Shown: positions 42,484-51,530 of the stretch, one piece after another
How positions within the stretch are numbered: position 1 is the stretch's first letter
Layout of the letters: each line of letters opens with the position of its first letter
Assembly (NCBI GenBank): GCA_002794705.1
Contig: PGTK01000002.1
Coordinates: 186,001 to 250,000 of the forward strand
Length of the DNA: 64,000 bases
Source of the DNA: Candidatus Thermofonsia Clade 1 bacterium
Lineage (GTDB): Bacteria > Chloroflexota > Anaerolineae > Aggregatilineales > UBA2796
Reading direction: 5' to 3'
Notes under the pieces: model-generated
The model's database searches: none
What the model saw: only the letters and a program-made list of their open reading frames with translations
What the model was told of the DNA's origin: nothing
Translations under genes and position numbers: made by a program

Positions 42484-43209
42484 TCAGCTCGGAGTCAGGG
42501 CGTTGAAGGTCTCGATCAGGCTTTGAGAGTCGGGCATGGGCAGATCGGCAGCGAGTTTGCCGTTAGCGAGGATCAGGGCACGGCGGCACAGCGCAGCGGC
42601 GCACGTCAAATCGTGCAGCGCCACGATGATGGTGCGCCCCTGACTGTGCCAATCGGCGATCAGCGAGTCGAGCAGGGCGCTCCCTTGCGCGTCCAGACCC
42701 GTGTATGGCTCATCTAAAAGCAGGATATCAGGGTTGTGCAAGACGGCACGCGCCAAAGCGAGGCGCTGCTGCATCCCGCGCGAAAAGGTGCGGACGCGAT
42801 CATCGCTGCGCTTCAGCAAGCCGACTCGCGCCAAAGATTCGCGGATGCGCGCCTCTAGGTCGCTTTTGCCCAGTTCACGCGGCAAATTGTAGAGCTGGGC
42901 GTAGAGCCGCAAATTCTCAGCCGCGCTCAGATCGTCGTAGAGCAGCGGCAAATGCGTCACGACTCCCAAATAGCCGCGCACGGCGAGCGCCTCTTTGGGC
43001 AACTGCCAGCCGCCGATCAGCACGACGCCGCTGCTAGGATGGCTCAGCGCGGCAAGGATGCGCAAGAGCGTCGTCTTGCCGCTGCCGTTGGCGCCAAGCA
43101 GCGCGACCAACTCGCCGCGCTCGACCTCAAACGAGAGGTTGCGCAGCGCGGGACGTAAGCCGAAAATCTTGTTGAGTGCTTGGACGCGGATCAGGGCTGT
43201 CTGGCTCAC
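42484..43209 (-). CDS. ccmA: Heme exporter ABC ATPase CcmA-like, first copy
   Basis: Cytosolic ATPase subunit of the CcmAB exporter, 241 residues. Walker A GANGSGKT, signature FSRGMQQRLALARA, Walker B 'DILLLDEPYTGLD' and the H-loop 'VALHDLT' are all present, so it should hydrolyse ATP. It is close in character to the copy at 63190 (both share 'GGWQLP' and 'DEPYTGLD'). ccmB follows two bases later, and the gene overlaps the NYN gene stop by four bases, so the three are co-translated. Confidence 0.9.
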   Translation of the reverse strand: MSQTALIRVQALNKIFGLRPALRNLSFEVERGELVALLGANGSGKTTLLRILAALSHPSSGVVLIGGWQLPKEALAVRGYLGVVTHLPLLYDDLSAAENLRLYAQLYNLPRELGKSDLEARIRESLARVGLLKRSDDRVRTFSRGMQQRLALARAVLHNPDILLLDEPYTGLDAQGSALLDSLIADWHSQGRTIIVALHDLTCAAALCRRALILANGKLAADLPMPDSQSLIETFNALTPS

Positions 43210-43832
43210 GAGGGACGCTTTTTCTTGCGCAGGCGCTCTTCCTCAGCAGCGCGTTTGCGAGCGAGTCGTTCGGCGCGGAGGCGCTCGCGCTCAGCTTGCT
43301 CGGCAGCGGCTTTGGCGGCACGCGCCTCTTGCAGGCGACGCTTGAAGATCGGCAGCCAATAGGCGATCTCCTGCGGCGAAACATACGGATTGGGGTCTTT
43401 TTCGTAGACGATCTTGATGCGCTTGGGCTTATCGGGCGCCTCAGGCGGCACTTCCACGGGGCGGAAGCCTAGCAAGAGCGCGAACTCTTCGCTGGGCATG
43501 GTCTCAATGCCGTAGGCGTAGGCGAGGCGCGTGATTTGCCGATCTGAGGTGACCAAGACGAAATTCGGCAAATGATGTAGCTCTTTGGCGCGCTGCATCA
43601 GGATGTGATCGGCTTTGGTGCGCGGCGGCGCAAAGTAGACGCTGACATCGCTGTTCGAAAGCTCTCTGGAAAAGCCACCGGGCAGACCGTTATCGAAGAT
43701 CACGGTCGCTTTGCACTGGGCGCGCATACAGTAGCGCTTGATCGCCATGGTCAGCTTCGCCTCATCATGCGGATCGTCCAGCGAGAGGTCTTGGAGTTGC
43801 CCGATCAGGTTGTGTCCGTCTATCAGCCACAT
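43206..43832 (-). CDS. NYN (YacP/Rae1-like) domain RNase-type protein
   Basis: A 208-residue protein with an N-terminal NYN domain of the PIN-like nuclease fold, of the YacP type ('MWLIDGHNLIGQL', 'ATVIFDNGLPG', 'TKADHILMQRAKELHH', 'FVLVTSDRQITRLAYAYG'), with the acidic residues in place. Members such as Rae1 cut mRNA on the ribosome. The C-terminus is a highly charged Arg/Glu/Ala helix (from about residue 160) that could bind RNA or ribosomes. I start at ATG 43832, since the conserved MWLIDGHN opens there; the longer frame adds 11 unconserved residues. It is first in the operon with ccmA and ccmB. Confidence 0.85.
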   Translation of the reverse strand: MWLIDGHNLIGQLQDLSLDDPHDEAKLTMAIKRYCMRAQCKATVIFDNGLPGGFSRELSNSDVSVYFAPPRTKADHILMQRAKELHHLPNFVLVTSDRQITRLAYAYGIETMPSEEFALLLGFRPVEVPPEAPDKPKRIKIVYEKDPNPYVSPQEIAYWLPIFKRRLQEARAAKAAAEQAERERLRAERLARKRAAEEERLRKKKRPS

Positions 43833-43892
43833 AAGTGCGCCTGCCTTTCTGCCACCATGCGCCAATCATAGCACAGGCGGATGTTTACGCGC

Positions 43893-43911
43893 CACTGATG
43901 TTTCACTGATG
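43893..43911 (+). repeat. Direct repeat CACTGATG upstream of clpB
   Basis: CACTGATG at 43893-43900 and again at 43904-43911, spaced exactly 11 bases, one helical turn. It lies about 60 bases before the clpB start. The same octamer is found upstream of htpG at 5326-5333, so it may be a regulator site, but it could be chance. Confidence 0.4.
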
Positions 43912-43969
43912 TAGATCAAACGCTTCTTATGTTAGGCTTAGCATAGCTTGATTGGAGAGGTATTGTCCT

Positions 43970-46570
43970 ATGGACTTGAATCGTTATACGCACAAGGCGC
44001 AAGAGGCGCTGCTCAAAGCGCAGAACCTTGCGACTGAGTACAAAAATCCCGCTATCGAGCCGATTCACATCCTCGTTAGCTTGCTGACCCAAAAAGACGG
44101 CGTGGTGCCGGAGATCGTCGCTAAGATCAACGGGCAATCTACCGCGCTGCTAGATGGTGCGCAGTCGCTTTTGCGCGCCCAGCCGCGTCTGGGCAACGCG
44201 ACGGGGCAAATTGGCTTGAGTCGTCCCGCTGTAGACGTGCTAACCCGCGCTGAGCGCGCTGCGCAGCGCATGAAAGATGACTACATCAGCACAGAGCATC
44301 TGCTCTTGGCGCTGCTGGAAGGCTCAAACGTCGCTGAGCTGCTCAACAAGCACGGCATCACGGAGCAGGCTGTGCTGCAGGCATTGGCGAGCATTCGTGG
44401 CAGTCAGCGCGTCACCAGCCCTGACCCTGAGAGCACTTTTCAGGCGCTAGAGAAATACGGGCGCGATCTGACCGCATTGGCGCGGCAAGGCAAACTCGAT
44501 CCTGTGATCGGGCGCGATGAAGAGATTCGGCGCGTCATGCACATCCTGAGCCGCCGCACCAAGAATAATCCCGTGCTGATCGGCGAGGCAGGCGTCGGCA
44601 AGACGGCGATTGTGGAAGGCTTGGCACAGCGCATCGCCAATGGCGACGTGCCAGAGGGTCTCAAGGATAAGCGCCTGATCGCGCTTGACTTGGGCGGCTT
44701 GTTGGCGGGCGCCAAGTATCGCGGCGAATTCGAAGAGCGCCTGAAGGCAGTCCTGAAGGAAATTGCCGATAGCAACGGACAGATCATCCTGTTTGTGGAT
44801 GAATTGCATACGATTGTCGGTGCGGGCGCAGCGGAAGGCGCAATGGACGCTGGCAACCTCCTGAAGCCGATGTTGGCGCGCGGCGAACTGCACATGGTCG
44901 GTGCAACCACGCTAGATGAGTATCGCAAGCACATTGAGAAAGACGCGGCGCTAGAGCGGCGCTTCCAGCCTGTTTTCGTAGAGGAGCCGAGCGTTGAGGA
45001 CACGATCAGCATCCTGCGCGGCTTGAAAGAGCGCTACGAAGTCCATCACGGCGTGCGCATTCAGGATAGCGCCGTGATCGCCGCTGCGACGCTCAGCCAG
45101 CGCTACATCCCCGATCGGCAGCTGCCTGACAAGGCGATTGACTTGATTGATGAGGCGGCTGCGAACCTGAAAATGGAGATTGACAGCCGCCCAGTTGAGC
45201 TAGAGCGCGTGGAGCGGCAGATCATGCAGCTGGAGATCGAGCGCGAGGCGCTCAAAAAAGAGCGCGATAAAGCGTCCAAGCAGCGCCTCGAAGATTTGGA
45301 GCAAGAGATCGCCAATCTGCGCGAGACTTTGAACGCGCTCACGGCGCGCTGGCAGAAGGAACGCGCTGTGATCGAGCGCATTCGCTCCATCAAGGCAGAG
45401 ATTGATAGCACGCGCCTGCAGCTAGAGCGCGCTGAGCGCCAGAGCAACCTTGAGCTTGCGGCGCGCATTCGCTACGGCACACTGCCCGATCTTGAGCGCC
45501 AACTGCGCGACGCTGAGGCAGAACTCGATCAGATGCAGCGCGACGGCGCCATGCTCAAAGAAGAGGTGGACGCGGATGAAATCGCCGCTGTGGTCAGCCG
45601 CTGGACGGGCATTCCCGTCTCGCGCTTGCTGGAGGGCGAGGTCGAGAAACTGCTGCACATGGAGGAGCGCCTGCATGAGCGCGTGGTAGGGCAGGATGAG
45701 GCTGTCCGCGCTGTGGCGGCGGCTGTGCGGCGCAGCCGTGCCGGCTTGCAAGACCCGAATCGTCCGATTGGCACGTTCCTATTCTTGGGACCGACGGGCG
45801 TCGGCAAGACGGAGATGGCGCGCTCTCTAGCTGAGTTCCTGTTCGATGATGAAAACGCCATGGTGCGCATTGACATGAGCGAATACGGCGAACGGCACAG
45901 CGTGGCACGTCTGATCGGCGCGCCGCCCGGCTACGTCGGCTATGAGGAAGGCGGTCAGCTGACTGAGGCAGTCCGTCGGCGCCCGTACTGCGTGGTGCTG
46001 CTGGATGAAATTGAAAAGGCGCATCCTGAGGTCTTCAACGTCTTTTTGCAGGTTTTCGATGATGGTCGCCTGACCGACGGGCAAGGGCGCACGGTCAATT
46101 TCACCAACACGGTCATCATCATGACCAGCAACGTCGGCAGCGAGCTGATCAAGGCGGCGGGCGGCGCGGATACAGCCCGTGTGCGCGAGGCGGTCTTGCG
46201 CGCACTGGATCAGCACTTCCGCCCTGAATTCCTGAATCGGCTGGATGAGATCATCATCTTCCACAGCCTCGATCGTAGCCATATCGAGCGGATTGTAGAC
46301 ATCCAGCTGAAGCGGCTGCAGAAGCTGCTGGAGCGCCGCCAAATCGTGCTGAATCTAACGCCCGCAGCGCGCACTTTCTTGGCTGAGCGCGGCTACGATC
46401 CTGTGTTCGGCGCACGGCCGCTCAAGCGCGCCATTCAGCGCTACTTGCAAGACCCGCTAGCTTCGGCGCTTTTGGAGGGCAAAGTGCAGGAAAACGCGAC
46501 GGTCACTGTGGATGTGTCAGCCGACGGCGAGCGCTTGGTCTTCCAAGCAGAGTCAATTGCGGTGCGGTAA
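43970..46570 (+). CDS. clpB: ATP-dependent chaperone ClpB
   Basis: AAA+ disaggregase that works with DnaK to rescue aggregated proteins, 866 residues, normal length. It has the N-terminal double Clp-N repeat ('[19 protein letters not shown]'), two AAA modules with Walker A 'GEAGVGKTA' and 'GPTGVGKTE', Walker B '[13 protein letters not shown]' and '[15 protein letters not shown]', and the middle-domain coiled coil (about residues 410-525) that marks ClpB rather than ClpA/C. The ATG at 43970 is preceded by GGAGAGG; six extra upstream residues are possible. It stands alone. Confidence 0.97.
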   Translation: MDLNRYTHKAQEALLKAQNLATEYKNPAIEPIHILVSLLTQKDGVVPEIVAKINGQSTALLDGAQSLLRAQPRLGNATGQIGLSRPAVDVLTRAERAAQRMKDDYISTEHLLLALLEGSNVAELLNKHGITEQAVLQALASIRGSQRVTSPDPESTFQALEKYGRDLTALARQGKLDPVIGRDEEIRRVMHILSRRTKNNPVLIGEAGVGKTAIVEGLAQRIANGDVPEGLKDKRLIALDLGGLLAGAKYRGEFEERLKAVLKEIADSNGQIILFVDELHTIVGAGAAEGAMDAGNLLKPMLARGELHMVGATTLDEYRKHIEKDAALERRFQPVFVEEPSVEDTISILRGLKERYEVHHGVRIQDSAVIAAATLSQRYIPDRQLPDKAIDLIDEAAANLKMEIDSRPVELERVERQIMQLEIEREALKKERDKASKQRLEDLEQEIANLRETLNALTARWQKERAVIERIRSIKAEIDSTRLQLERAERQSNLELAARIRYGTLPDLERQLRDAEAELDQMQRDGAMLKEEVDADEIAAVVSRWTGIPVSRLLEGEVEKLLHMEERLHERVVGQDEAVRAVAAAVRRSRAGLQDPNRPIGTFLFLGPTGVGKTEMARSLAEFLFDDENAMVRIDMSEYGERHSVARLIGAPPGYVGYEEGGQLTEAVRRRPYCVVLLDEIEKAHPEVFNVFLQVFDDGRLTDGQGRTVNFTNTVIIMTSNVGSELIKAAGGADTARVREAVLRALDQHFRPEFLNRLDEIIIFHSLDRSHIERIVDIQLKRLQKLLERRQIVLNLTPAARTFLAERGYDPVFGARPLKRAIQRYLQDPLASALLEGKVQENATVTVDVSADGERLVFQAESIAVR

Positions 46571-46612
46571 ATCCTCACCTCTGCCTGTTGTGCGCTTTAC
46601 CCCTAACCCCTG

Positions 46613-46638
46613 CCCTTCCCCCGCTTGCGGGGGAAGGG
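46613..46638. repeat. REP-like perfect hairpin
   Basis: CCCTTCCCCCGC (46613-46624), TT, then its exact complement (46627-46638). It follows the clpB stop and has the look of the short GC-rich palindromes dispersed in many genomes (C-rich 'ccctaacccctgccc' approach). There is no T-run, so it may be a dispersed repeat or a transcript-end hairpin. It is at the edge of a decayed WD40 gene. Confidence 0.5.
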
Positions 46639-46651
46639 AGTAAGAAGAGCG

Positions 46652-47728
46652 CTATGGAATGCCCCAGATAATGATGGTCTGGTCCTCTGAGCCTGAGGCA
46701 AGGTAGCGCCCATCCGACGACCATGCCACAGAGCACACTGAGTCTTTGTGCCCTTTGAGCGTCTGTAGGAGCTGACCCGTCTGGGCCATCCCACAGGCGG
46801 ACTGTGCCGTCATCTGACCCCGACGCTATGACGCGCCCGTCGGGCGACCACGCCACAGACCACACATCGCCGATGTGCCCTTCGATCACTCGCACGAGCT
46901 GACCCGTCTGGGCGTCCCACAGGTAGACATGGCGGTTATTTGACACAGACGTTACCTCATGCGTGATCACCACAATACGGACAACACTGGCTCTGTGTGT
47001 CCTATGATCGTCCGCAGCAGTGCAAAAGCGCCCAGAAAGCGCTGTAGGAGGTTTTCAGGATCGCCGTTCAGGGCTTCGTACCACTCAGGATATTTCTTCT
47101 GGAATGCAAGCTATTCCCCCCAAGCATTTCTCAGAGTGGCTTGGCTGCGCGCCAACAGCGCTATGTCTTCGTAGGCTCGGTGCAGCGCTGCTAGACGTTG
47201 CCGGCGCGCTTCTTGTTCAGCGCGCAGCTGCTGTTGCCACTGCACACTCCTTTGGGTTGTCTTCAAAGCTTCAGCTTGTAGCCCCGCTACTTTCAGGCGC
47301 TCTAGCAAGGGCAACGCAGCTTCATAGTTGCCTTGATTGTTCAGCGCAATCGCATTTTCTAAGGTAGCCTGATAGTCCTGTGGCTCAGGCGGGATAATCG
47401 TCACTAGTAGAGCAGGTGCAGACAGGCTTGGCGGAGCGCTCTGCACAAGCTCATCCACAAAAGGCTGTAGCGCACGCCTAAGATCGCCGTCTTCCTCATC
47501 CTGTATCACGTTCAAGATAGTCAGCAGGGCATTGCGGTCGCTATGATAGTAGTGATTGATCAGACGCTATGCGAATTCGCTCGGTGTGCCTTCCAACTGG
47601 ACAGCCGAACGGCGGCTCGGATCGTTTGGGAAGGCAAGGCTGAGAAAATACCACCTGCACTCAAGTGTCTCAAACGGTTTTATTAGGAGGTCGCGCAATT
47701 GGCGCAACTCATCGTCGGTCAAGCTCAT
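46652..47728 (-). pseudogene. Decayed effector-associated-domain plus WD40 repeat gene
   Basis: Reading the minus strand from ATG 47728, a continuous protein can be followed through several breaks. It starts 'MSLTDDELRQLRDLLIKPFE', runs 'EGTPSEFA', meets TAG (47567-47569), continues 'RLINHYYHSDRNALLTILNV' and 'GDLRRALQPFVDEL', like the small helical effector-associated (EAD-type) adaptor domains. A helical, tetratricopeptide-like stretch ('ALNNQGNYEAALPLLERL') follows, then a second TAG (47111-47113), more in-frame protein ('KKYPEWYEALNGDPENLLQR'), a frameshift near 46967-46975, WD40 repeats ('YLWDAQTGQLVRVIEGH', '[18 protein letters not shown]'), one extra base near 46784-46788, and '[20 protein letters not shown]' ending in TAG (46652-46654). 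At least two nonsense changes and two frameshifts: inactive. Confidence 0.7.
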
Positions 47729-47951
47729 GGGCTTATCTCATCGAAAGTATAAATGTGCCTTGTCCACAAGCATAACATGAATGCAGGGCGTTTTGAGCGC
47801 CTTTTTGGAAAAACTTACAGCGCTGATGGAATTGAGTGCCTTGATCTTACCTTGTCTGCAGCCTAGATAAGCATCTACATCTGGATTTTATCACAGCTCT
47901 AGCTCCTGGCACGCTCACGCTGCTGTGGCATGTGGTAGTTCATCTAAGAGG

Positions 47952-47960
47952 TGTTATAAT
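47952..47960 (+). promoter_or_regulatory. Extended -10 promoter of the hibernation-factor gene
   Basis: TGTTATAAT: a perfect TATAAT (47955-47960) with an upstream TG, an extended -10. No good -35 is visible at 17 bases. It lies 65 bases before the ATG at 48025. Confidence 0.65.
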
Positions 47961-48024
47961 TGAGGCAACCATGATACAGCATCATGGGATCGCCGTCGTC
48001 TCATCTTCTGAGAGGAAAAATGCC

Positions 48025-48591
48025 ATGAACGTACAGTTACACGCAAAAAATTTTAACCTTGGTGAGCGTCTGCGCGACTACGCCGAAAAGAAACTGGCGC
48101 GCCTTGACCGCTACCTCCCCTCTATTACGCAGGTGACCCTTGAATTGAGCGAAGAGCATCGCCGTAGCGGCAACCAGAGCATTGCCCAGCTGACCGTGCG
48201 GGATCGGCGCGGCACGATCCTGCGCGCTGAAGAGCGCTCTGAAGCCGATGCCTTCGCCGCCGTTGATGCTGTCGTGGATAAGATGTACCGCCAAATTAGC
48301 CGCTATAAGGGCAAGCGGCGCCGTCGGGCGGGCGATAAATTCGAGCTGCTTGAGCCTGAACTCGCTGCTGCTGAGACGCCCGAAGGCGTGACCGAAGAAG
48401 AAGAGCCGACTCCTCAAATTGTGCGCCGCAAGCAGATTGAAGTCCTGCCCATGAGCGAGGAAGAGGCGATCGATCAGATGGAGCTGCTCGGTCACGATTT
48501 CTTCATGTTTTTCAATGCCGAGACGCGCACCATTAACGTGCTGTATCGCCGTAAGGAAGGCAATTTCGGACTGCTGCAGCCGCTGCAGTAG
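48025..48591 (+). CDS. hpf: Long-form ribosome hibernation-promoting factor (HPF)
   Basis: Ribosome-associated stationary-phase factor, 188 residues. The N-terminal S30AE domain ('HAKNFNLGERLRDYAEKKLA', 'VTLELSEEHRRSGN', 'DAVVDKMYRQISRYKGKRR') is joined by an acidic linker to the C-terminal domain ('MSEEEAIDQMELLGHDFFMF', 'VLYRRKEGNFGLLQP') that dimerises 70S into 100S particles; both domains make this the long form. The ATG at 48025 follows GAGAGGAAAAA; the frame is open for 31 more codons upstream but the promoter's TATAAT lies inside that, ruling out the longest start. Confidence 0.95.
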   Translation: MNVQLHAKNFNLGERLRDYAEKKLARLDRYLPSITQVTLELSEEHRRSGNQSIAQLTVRDRRGTILRAEERSEADAFAAVDAVVDKMYRQISRYKGKRRRRAGDKFELLEPELAAAETPEGVTEEEEPTPQIVRRKQIEVLPMSEEEAIDQMELLGHDFFMFFNAETRTINVLYRRKEGNFGLLQPLQ

Positions 48592-48605
48592 GCTATTCAA
48601 GTTTT

Positions 48606-48628
48606 GGGCGGGAAGTTCCCGCCCTTTT
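48606..48628 (+). terminator. Rho-independent terminator of hpf
   Basis: GGGCGGG (48606-48612), AAGTT loop, CCCGCCC (48618-48624) and TTTT. A strong, compact terminator immediately after the hpf stop. Confidence 0.88.
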
Positions 48629-48652
48629 GCGCCACACCAGTGAGAGAGAGCC

Positions 48653-49780
48653 ATGACGGGTCTAGGTGCGGTCATTATGCTTGGCGCAGGCGGCAGCACG
48701 CCTCAGGAGCAGCTGGTGCGCGATGCACAGCGCGCTAACGTCCGCGATTTGTTACACTTGCTGCGCACCAATAACGTTGAACGGATCGTTTTAGCGGCGC
48801 CACAGACCGACTGGCTCTCTGATGACCGCGATCTGATCCGTGCCGATGATCTGCCTAACACGCTTTTTCACTTCGGGCAGCGTCTGGCTGCGCTGATCAG
48901 CGCTTACCGCTACGATCCTGCCCTGTATTTTGGCGGCGGCAGCACGCCCCTGCTCGACTCGGCGCTGATGGAGACCGTTGTGGGCATTGTGACGCAAGCT
49001 GCCACGCCCGGCAGCTCCAATTTGCCCGATCGCCTCGCCCTGACCAACAACTTGCACAGCAGCGACTGGATCGGCTTCACGCGGGCGGCGCACGCCCTGC
49101 CCATCCTCGCCGATCAGCGCCGCGATAACAGCATCGCTTGGGCGTTGCGCGAGAGCGGCGGCTACGAGGTGCGTGCGCTCTCCACGTTGCGCCCTGCCAC
49201 AGGCTTTGATATTGACACGCCCACTGATCTGGCGCTGCTGGCACAACATCCTGACATTTTGCCGAATTTGCGCGCTGCGCTTGATGACGTGCGCCTGACC
49301 TCGATCCCGATTGAGGCGGTCTTGAATGTGCTGCGGCAAAATGGCAAGACGGTCGCTTTGATCGGGCGAGTCTCGCCTTCGGCGTGGAGCGCGCTCAATC
49401 GCGTCTGCCAAGTCTGGACTCGCGTGATCGCTGAAGAGCGCGGCATGGTCGCCAGTGAGCGTGAGGCACGCGGCGAGGTGCGTTCTGTGCTCTTGCCCAT
49501 GCTTGAGACGCTGGGCATGGAGGGCTTTTTCGCGCACTTGGCAGAGATGGCGGATGCAGTCTTGTTCGATACGCGGGTCTTGTTTGCGGCGCGTGGCATA
49601 GCGCCTAGCGCAGCGGATCGCTACGCCTCTGACCTGCTCTGGCACTGGGCAATTGAGGATGAATGGCTGCGCGCCTTCACTTTTGCGGCGGCTACCGCGC
49701 CGATTCCCGTTGTGCTAGGCGGACACAGCCTCGTCTCAGGCGGCTTGCACGCCCTTGCCGAGATTCTTCAGCGCACCTGA
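48653..49780 (+). CDS. Two-domain nucleotidyltransferase-fold protein (MobA/CofC-like), function unknown
   Basis: A 375-residue protein. The first 200 residues follow the GT-A nucleotidyltransferase pattern: 'AVIMLGAGGSTPQEQLVRDA', 'VERIVLAAPQTDWL', a 'YFGGGSTPLL' loop and 'ATGFDIDTPTDLALLAQHPD', the last typical of MobA/CofC-type enzymes. The usual start 'LAGGxSxRxGxdK' is changed to 'LGAGGSTPQEQLV', losing the basic residues. The second half ('TVALIGRVSPSAWSALNRVC', 'VLFDTRVLFAARGIAPSA', 'PIPVVLGGHSLVSGGLHAL') is a separate domain with no family I know. Its 3' end overlaps a convergent glycosyltransferase by 13 bases. Confidence 0.55.
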   Translation: MTGLGAVIMLGAGGSTPQEQLVRDAQRANVRDLLHLLRTNNVERIVLAAPQTDWLSDDRDLIRADDLPNTLFHFGQRLAALISAYRYDPALYFGGGSTPLLDSALMETVVGIVTQAATPGSSNLPDRLALTNNLHSSDWIGFTRAAHALPILADQRRDNSIAWALRESGGYEVRALSTLRPATGFDIDTPTDLALLAQHPDILPNLRAALDDVRLTSIPIEAVLNVLRQNGKTVALIGRVSPSAWSALNRVCQVWTRVIAEERGMVASEREARGEVRSVLLPMLETLGMEGFFAHLAEMADAVLFDTRVLFAARGIAPSAADRYASDLLWHWAIEDEWLRAFTFAAATAPIPVVLGGHSLVSGGLHALAEILQRT

Positions 49781-50535
49781 GTGGTCTCACGCCACAAACG
49801 CCCTAGCAAGACGTATTTGCGCCATTCGTAGTACGCCATCAGCAGAGAGAGCCGCAAGCCATGCAGACCGTCGCAGTAGCCGCCTAGAGTAAGGTAGCGC
49901 CAACGGAAGTGGCGCAACGGCTGCAGGAAGTAATTATGCGGTTTGGCGCGCACGCCCTGCTTGAACAGCTCTTGTGCAGCAAAGGCTGTGTAGCGGCGCT
50001 GCTTTTCGTGAAATTGGCGGACGTCGCGGTAGTTATGATGCACAAGTGGCACGTTCAGATAGCCCGCAGTGCCGTCCAGCAGCACGATCTCATGCACGTC
50101 CCGCGTGAGATCGTAATGCGCACAGCGAGCGCGCAACAAGCGCAACTGATGATCAGGATACCAGCCCGCGCCGCGTGTCAGCCTGCCAAAGATGTAGTTA
50201 TGGCGCGGAATCCAGAAGCCGTTGTGCTCAGTTTGGGCAATGGCGGCGCGCATTTCGGCGGCTTGCTCAGCGCTGGAGCGCTCATCAGCATCAATGAAGA
50301 ACAGCCAGTCCGTTTGTGACTCAAATAGACGTAGCGCTGCCTCGCGCTGCGCGCTGTAATTCTCAAAGGCGTGCTGGACGATCTGCGCGCCGCACTCCTG
50401 AGCGATCTCGATCGTGCGATCCGTGCTGAACGAGTCAAAAACGACCACTGAGTCTGCCCAGTGCACGGACTCGATGCACGCCGCGATGTGCCCTTCCTCG
50501 TTCTTGGTCAAAATGACGGCGATCAGGCTCTTCAC
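49768..50535 (-). CDS. Family 2 glycosyltransferase (WaaE/KdtX-like)
   Basis: A 255-residue GT-A glycosyltransferase of the LPS core/teichoic-type WaaE family. It opens 'SLIAVILTKNEEGHIAACIE', then 'VVVFDSFSTDRTIEIAQECG', the donor-binding 'FFIDADERSSAE' with the metal-binding DxD, and 'YDLTRDVHEIVLLDG', which is typical for this subfamily. No membrane span. The start overlaps the next gene by four bases, so it is translationally coupled to the second glycosyltransferase. Sugar and acceptor unknown. Confidence 0.9.
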   Translation of the reverse strand: MKSLIAVILTKNEEGHIAACIESVHWADSVVVFDSFSTDRTIEIAQECGAQIVQHAFENYSAQREAALRLFESQTDWLFFIDADERSSAEQAAEMRAAIAQTEHNGFWIPRHNYIFGRLTRGAGWYPDHQLRLLRARCAHYDLTRDVHEIVLLDGTAGYLNVPLVHHNYRDVRQFHEKQRRYTAFAAQELFKQGVRAKPHNYFLQPLRHFRWRYLTLGGYCDGLHGLRLSLLMAYYEWRKYVLLGRLWRETTQVR

Positions 50536-51524
50536 AGGCGCATGACCTCCCGATAAGCTGCGATCAGTGCCTCAGACTCAGCGGCGCTCAGCGCACCACA
50601 TGCCGCCATGCGCCGCGCCTTGCCAATCTGAGCGCGCATCCCCAGCTGAATCAGGCGCTTGGCAAGCCATGCACGCAAGGGCGTGTAAAACTTGCGATAG
50701 AAACGCAACCGACTGCGCCACAAATGCACTACGCTCTGCGAGCGCACCTGACGGGCACTCTGCCCTTCAAGGTGCGTGATATGCGCGCTCGGCACAAGGT
50801 AGATTTCCCAGCCGGCGCGTCGAATGCGCATGCTCCAGTCCAGTTCTTCGGCGTAAAGGAAATAGCCCTCATCAAACAGACCCGTCGCCTCGATTGCCTC
50901 GCGGCGTAGCATCATCGCGGCGCCAAGCGTATGCTCAACAGCGAAAGGCGGCTGATCAGGCGCATACAGACGGCGCGGATAGCGCCCATTCAGTGCGCTC
51001 TCATAGAGTCTGCCTTGCAGCGCCAAAGGCAACGGCAATAGGTCAATGGCGATCTGAGTCAAGCCGGGAAAGCGGAAGGCGCTGTGCTGTAGCGATCCAT
51101 CCGCGTAGGTCAGGCGCGCTCCGACCAAGCCTGCATAGGGAAGGCTGAACAGCGCATTGTAGAGCGCACGCACAGCGCCATTGTGGACAAGCGTATCCGG
51201 GTTGAGCAGAAAGACGGCACGAGGCGCATGTGGCGCACGGGCGGGCGCGTCGCTGAAGCCGAGCGCCCGCAGCGCGAGATTGTTGCCTGCGCCAAAGCCG
51301 AGATTGACGCTGCTCTCAATTACCTTCGTGCGCTCAAAAGCCGCCGCACGGATCGCCGTCGCTGTGCCGTCACTTGAGGCGTTATCCACTACATAGATCG
51401 CCCAATCGAGGTCAGTGTTAGCAAGATCGGCGATCAGGGTCTGCAGCGCCGCCAAGACCAGCTCACGCACATTCCACGTGACGATGATGACGGCAAGATC
51501 GGCGGGCTGCAACGGACGATCCAT
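50532..51524 (-). CDS. Family 2 glycosyltransferase (rhamnosyltransferase WbbL-like)
   Basis: A 330-residue GT2 enzyme of the WbbL/RfbF group. It starts 'LAVIIVTWNVRELVLAALQT', shows 'YVVDNASSDGTATAI', 'NLGFGAGNNLALRALG', 'VFLLNPDTLVHNG', and 'VEHTLGAAMMLRREAIEATG' and 'DEGYFLYAEELDWSMRIRRA', all diagnostic for this family. Together with its partner it should extend surface polysaccharide or glycolipid. Seven bases separate it from the PhnD-like gene upstream. Confidence 0.92.
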   Translation of the reverse strand: MDRPLQPADLAVIIVTWNVRELVLAALQTLIADLANTDLDWAIYVVDNASSDGTATAIRAAAFERTKVIESSVNLGFGAGNNLALRALGFSDAPARAPHAPRAVFLLNPDTLVHNGAVRALYNALFSLPYAGLVGARLTYADGSLQHSAFRFPGLTQIAIDLLPLPLALQGRLYESALNGRYPRRLYAPDQPPFAVEHTLGAAMMLRREAIEATGLFDEGYFLYAEELDWSMRIRRAGWEIYLVPSAHITHLEGQSARQVRSQSVVHLWRSRLRFYRKFYTPLRAWLAKRLIQLGMRAQIGKARRMAACGALSAAESEALIAAYREVMRL

Positions 51525-51530
51525 GCGCGA

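Noticed and set aside
43970..46570. ClpA/ClpC identity for the AAA+ protein
   Set aside because: The long middle-domain coiled coil between the two AAA modules is diagnostic of ClpB.
47932..48024. Longer N-terminus for the hibernation factor
   Set aside because: TATAAT (47955-47960) lies within it and the S30AE domain starts at 48025.
48791..49645. 284-codon minus-strand open frame opposite the nucleotidyltransferase-like gene
   Set aside because: The plus-strand protein has recognisable motifs and ends neatly; the antisense frame has Arg/Gln/His-biased composition and no motif.
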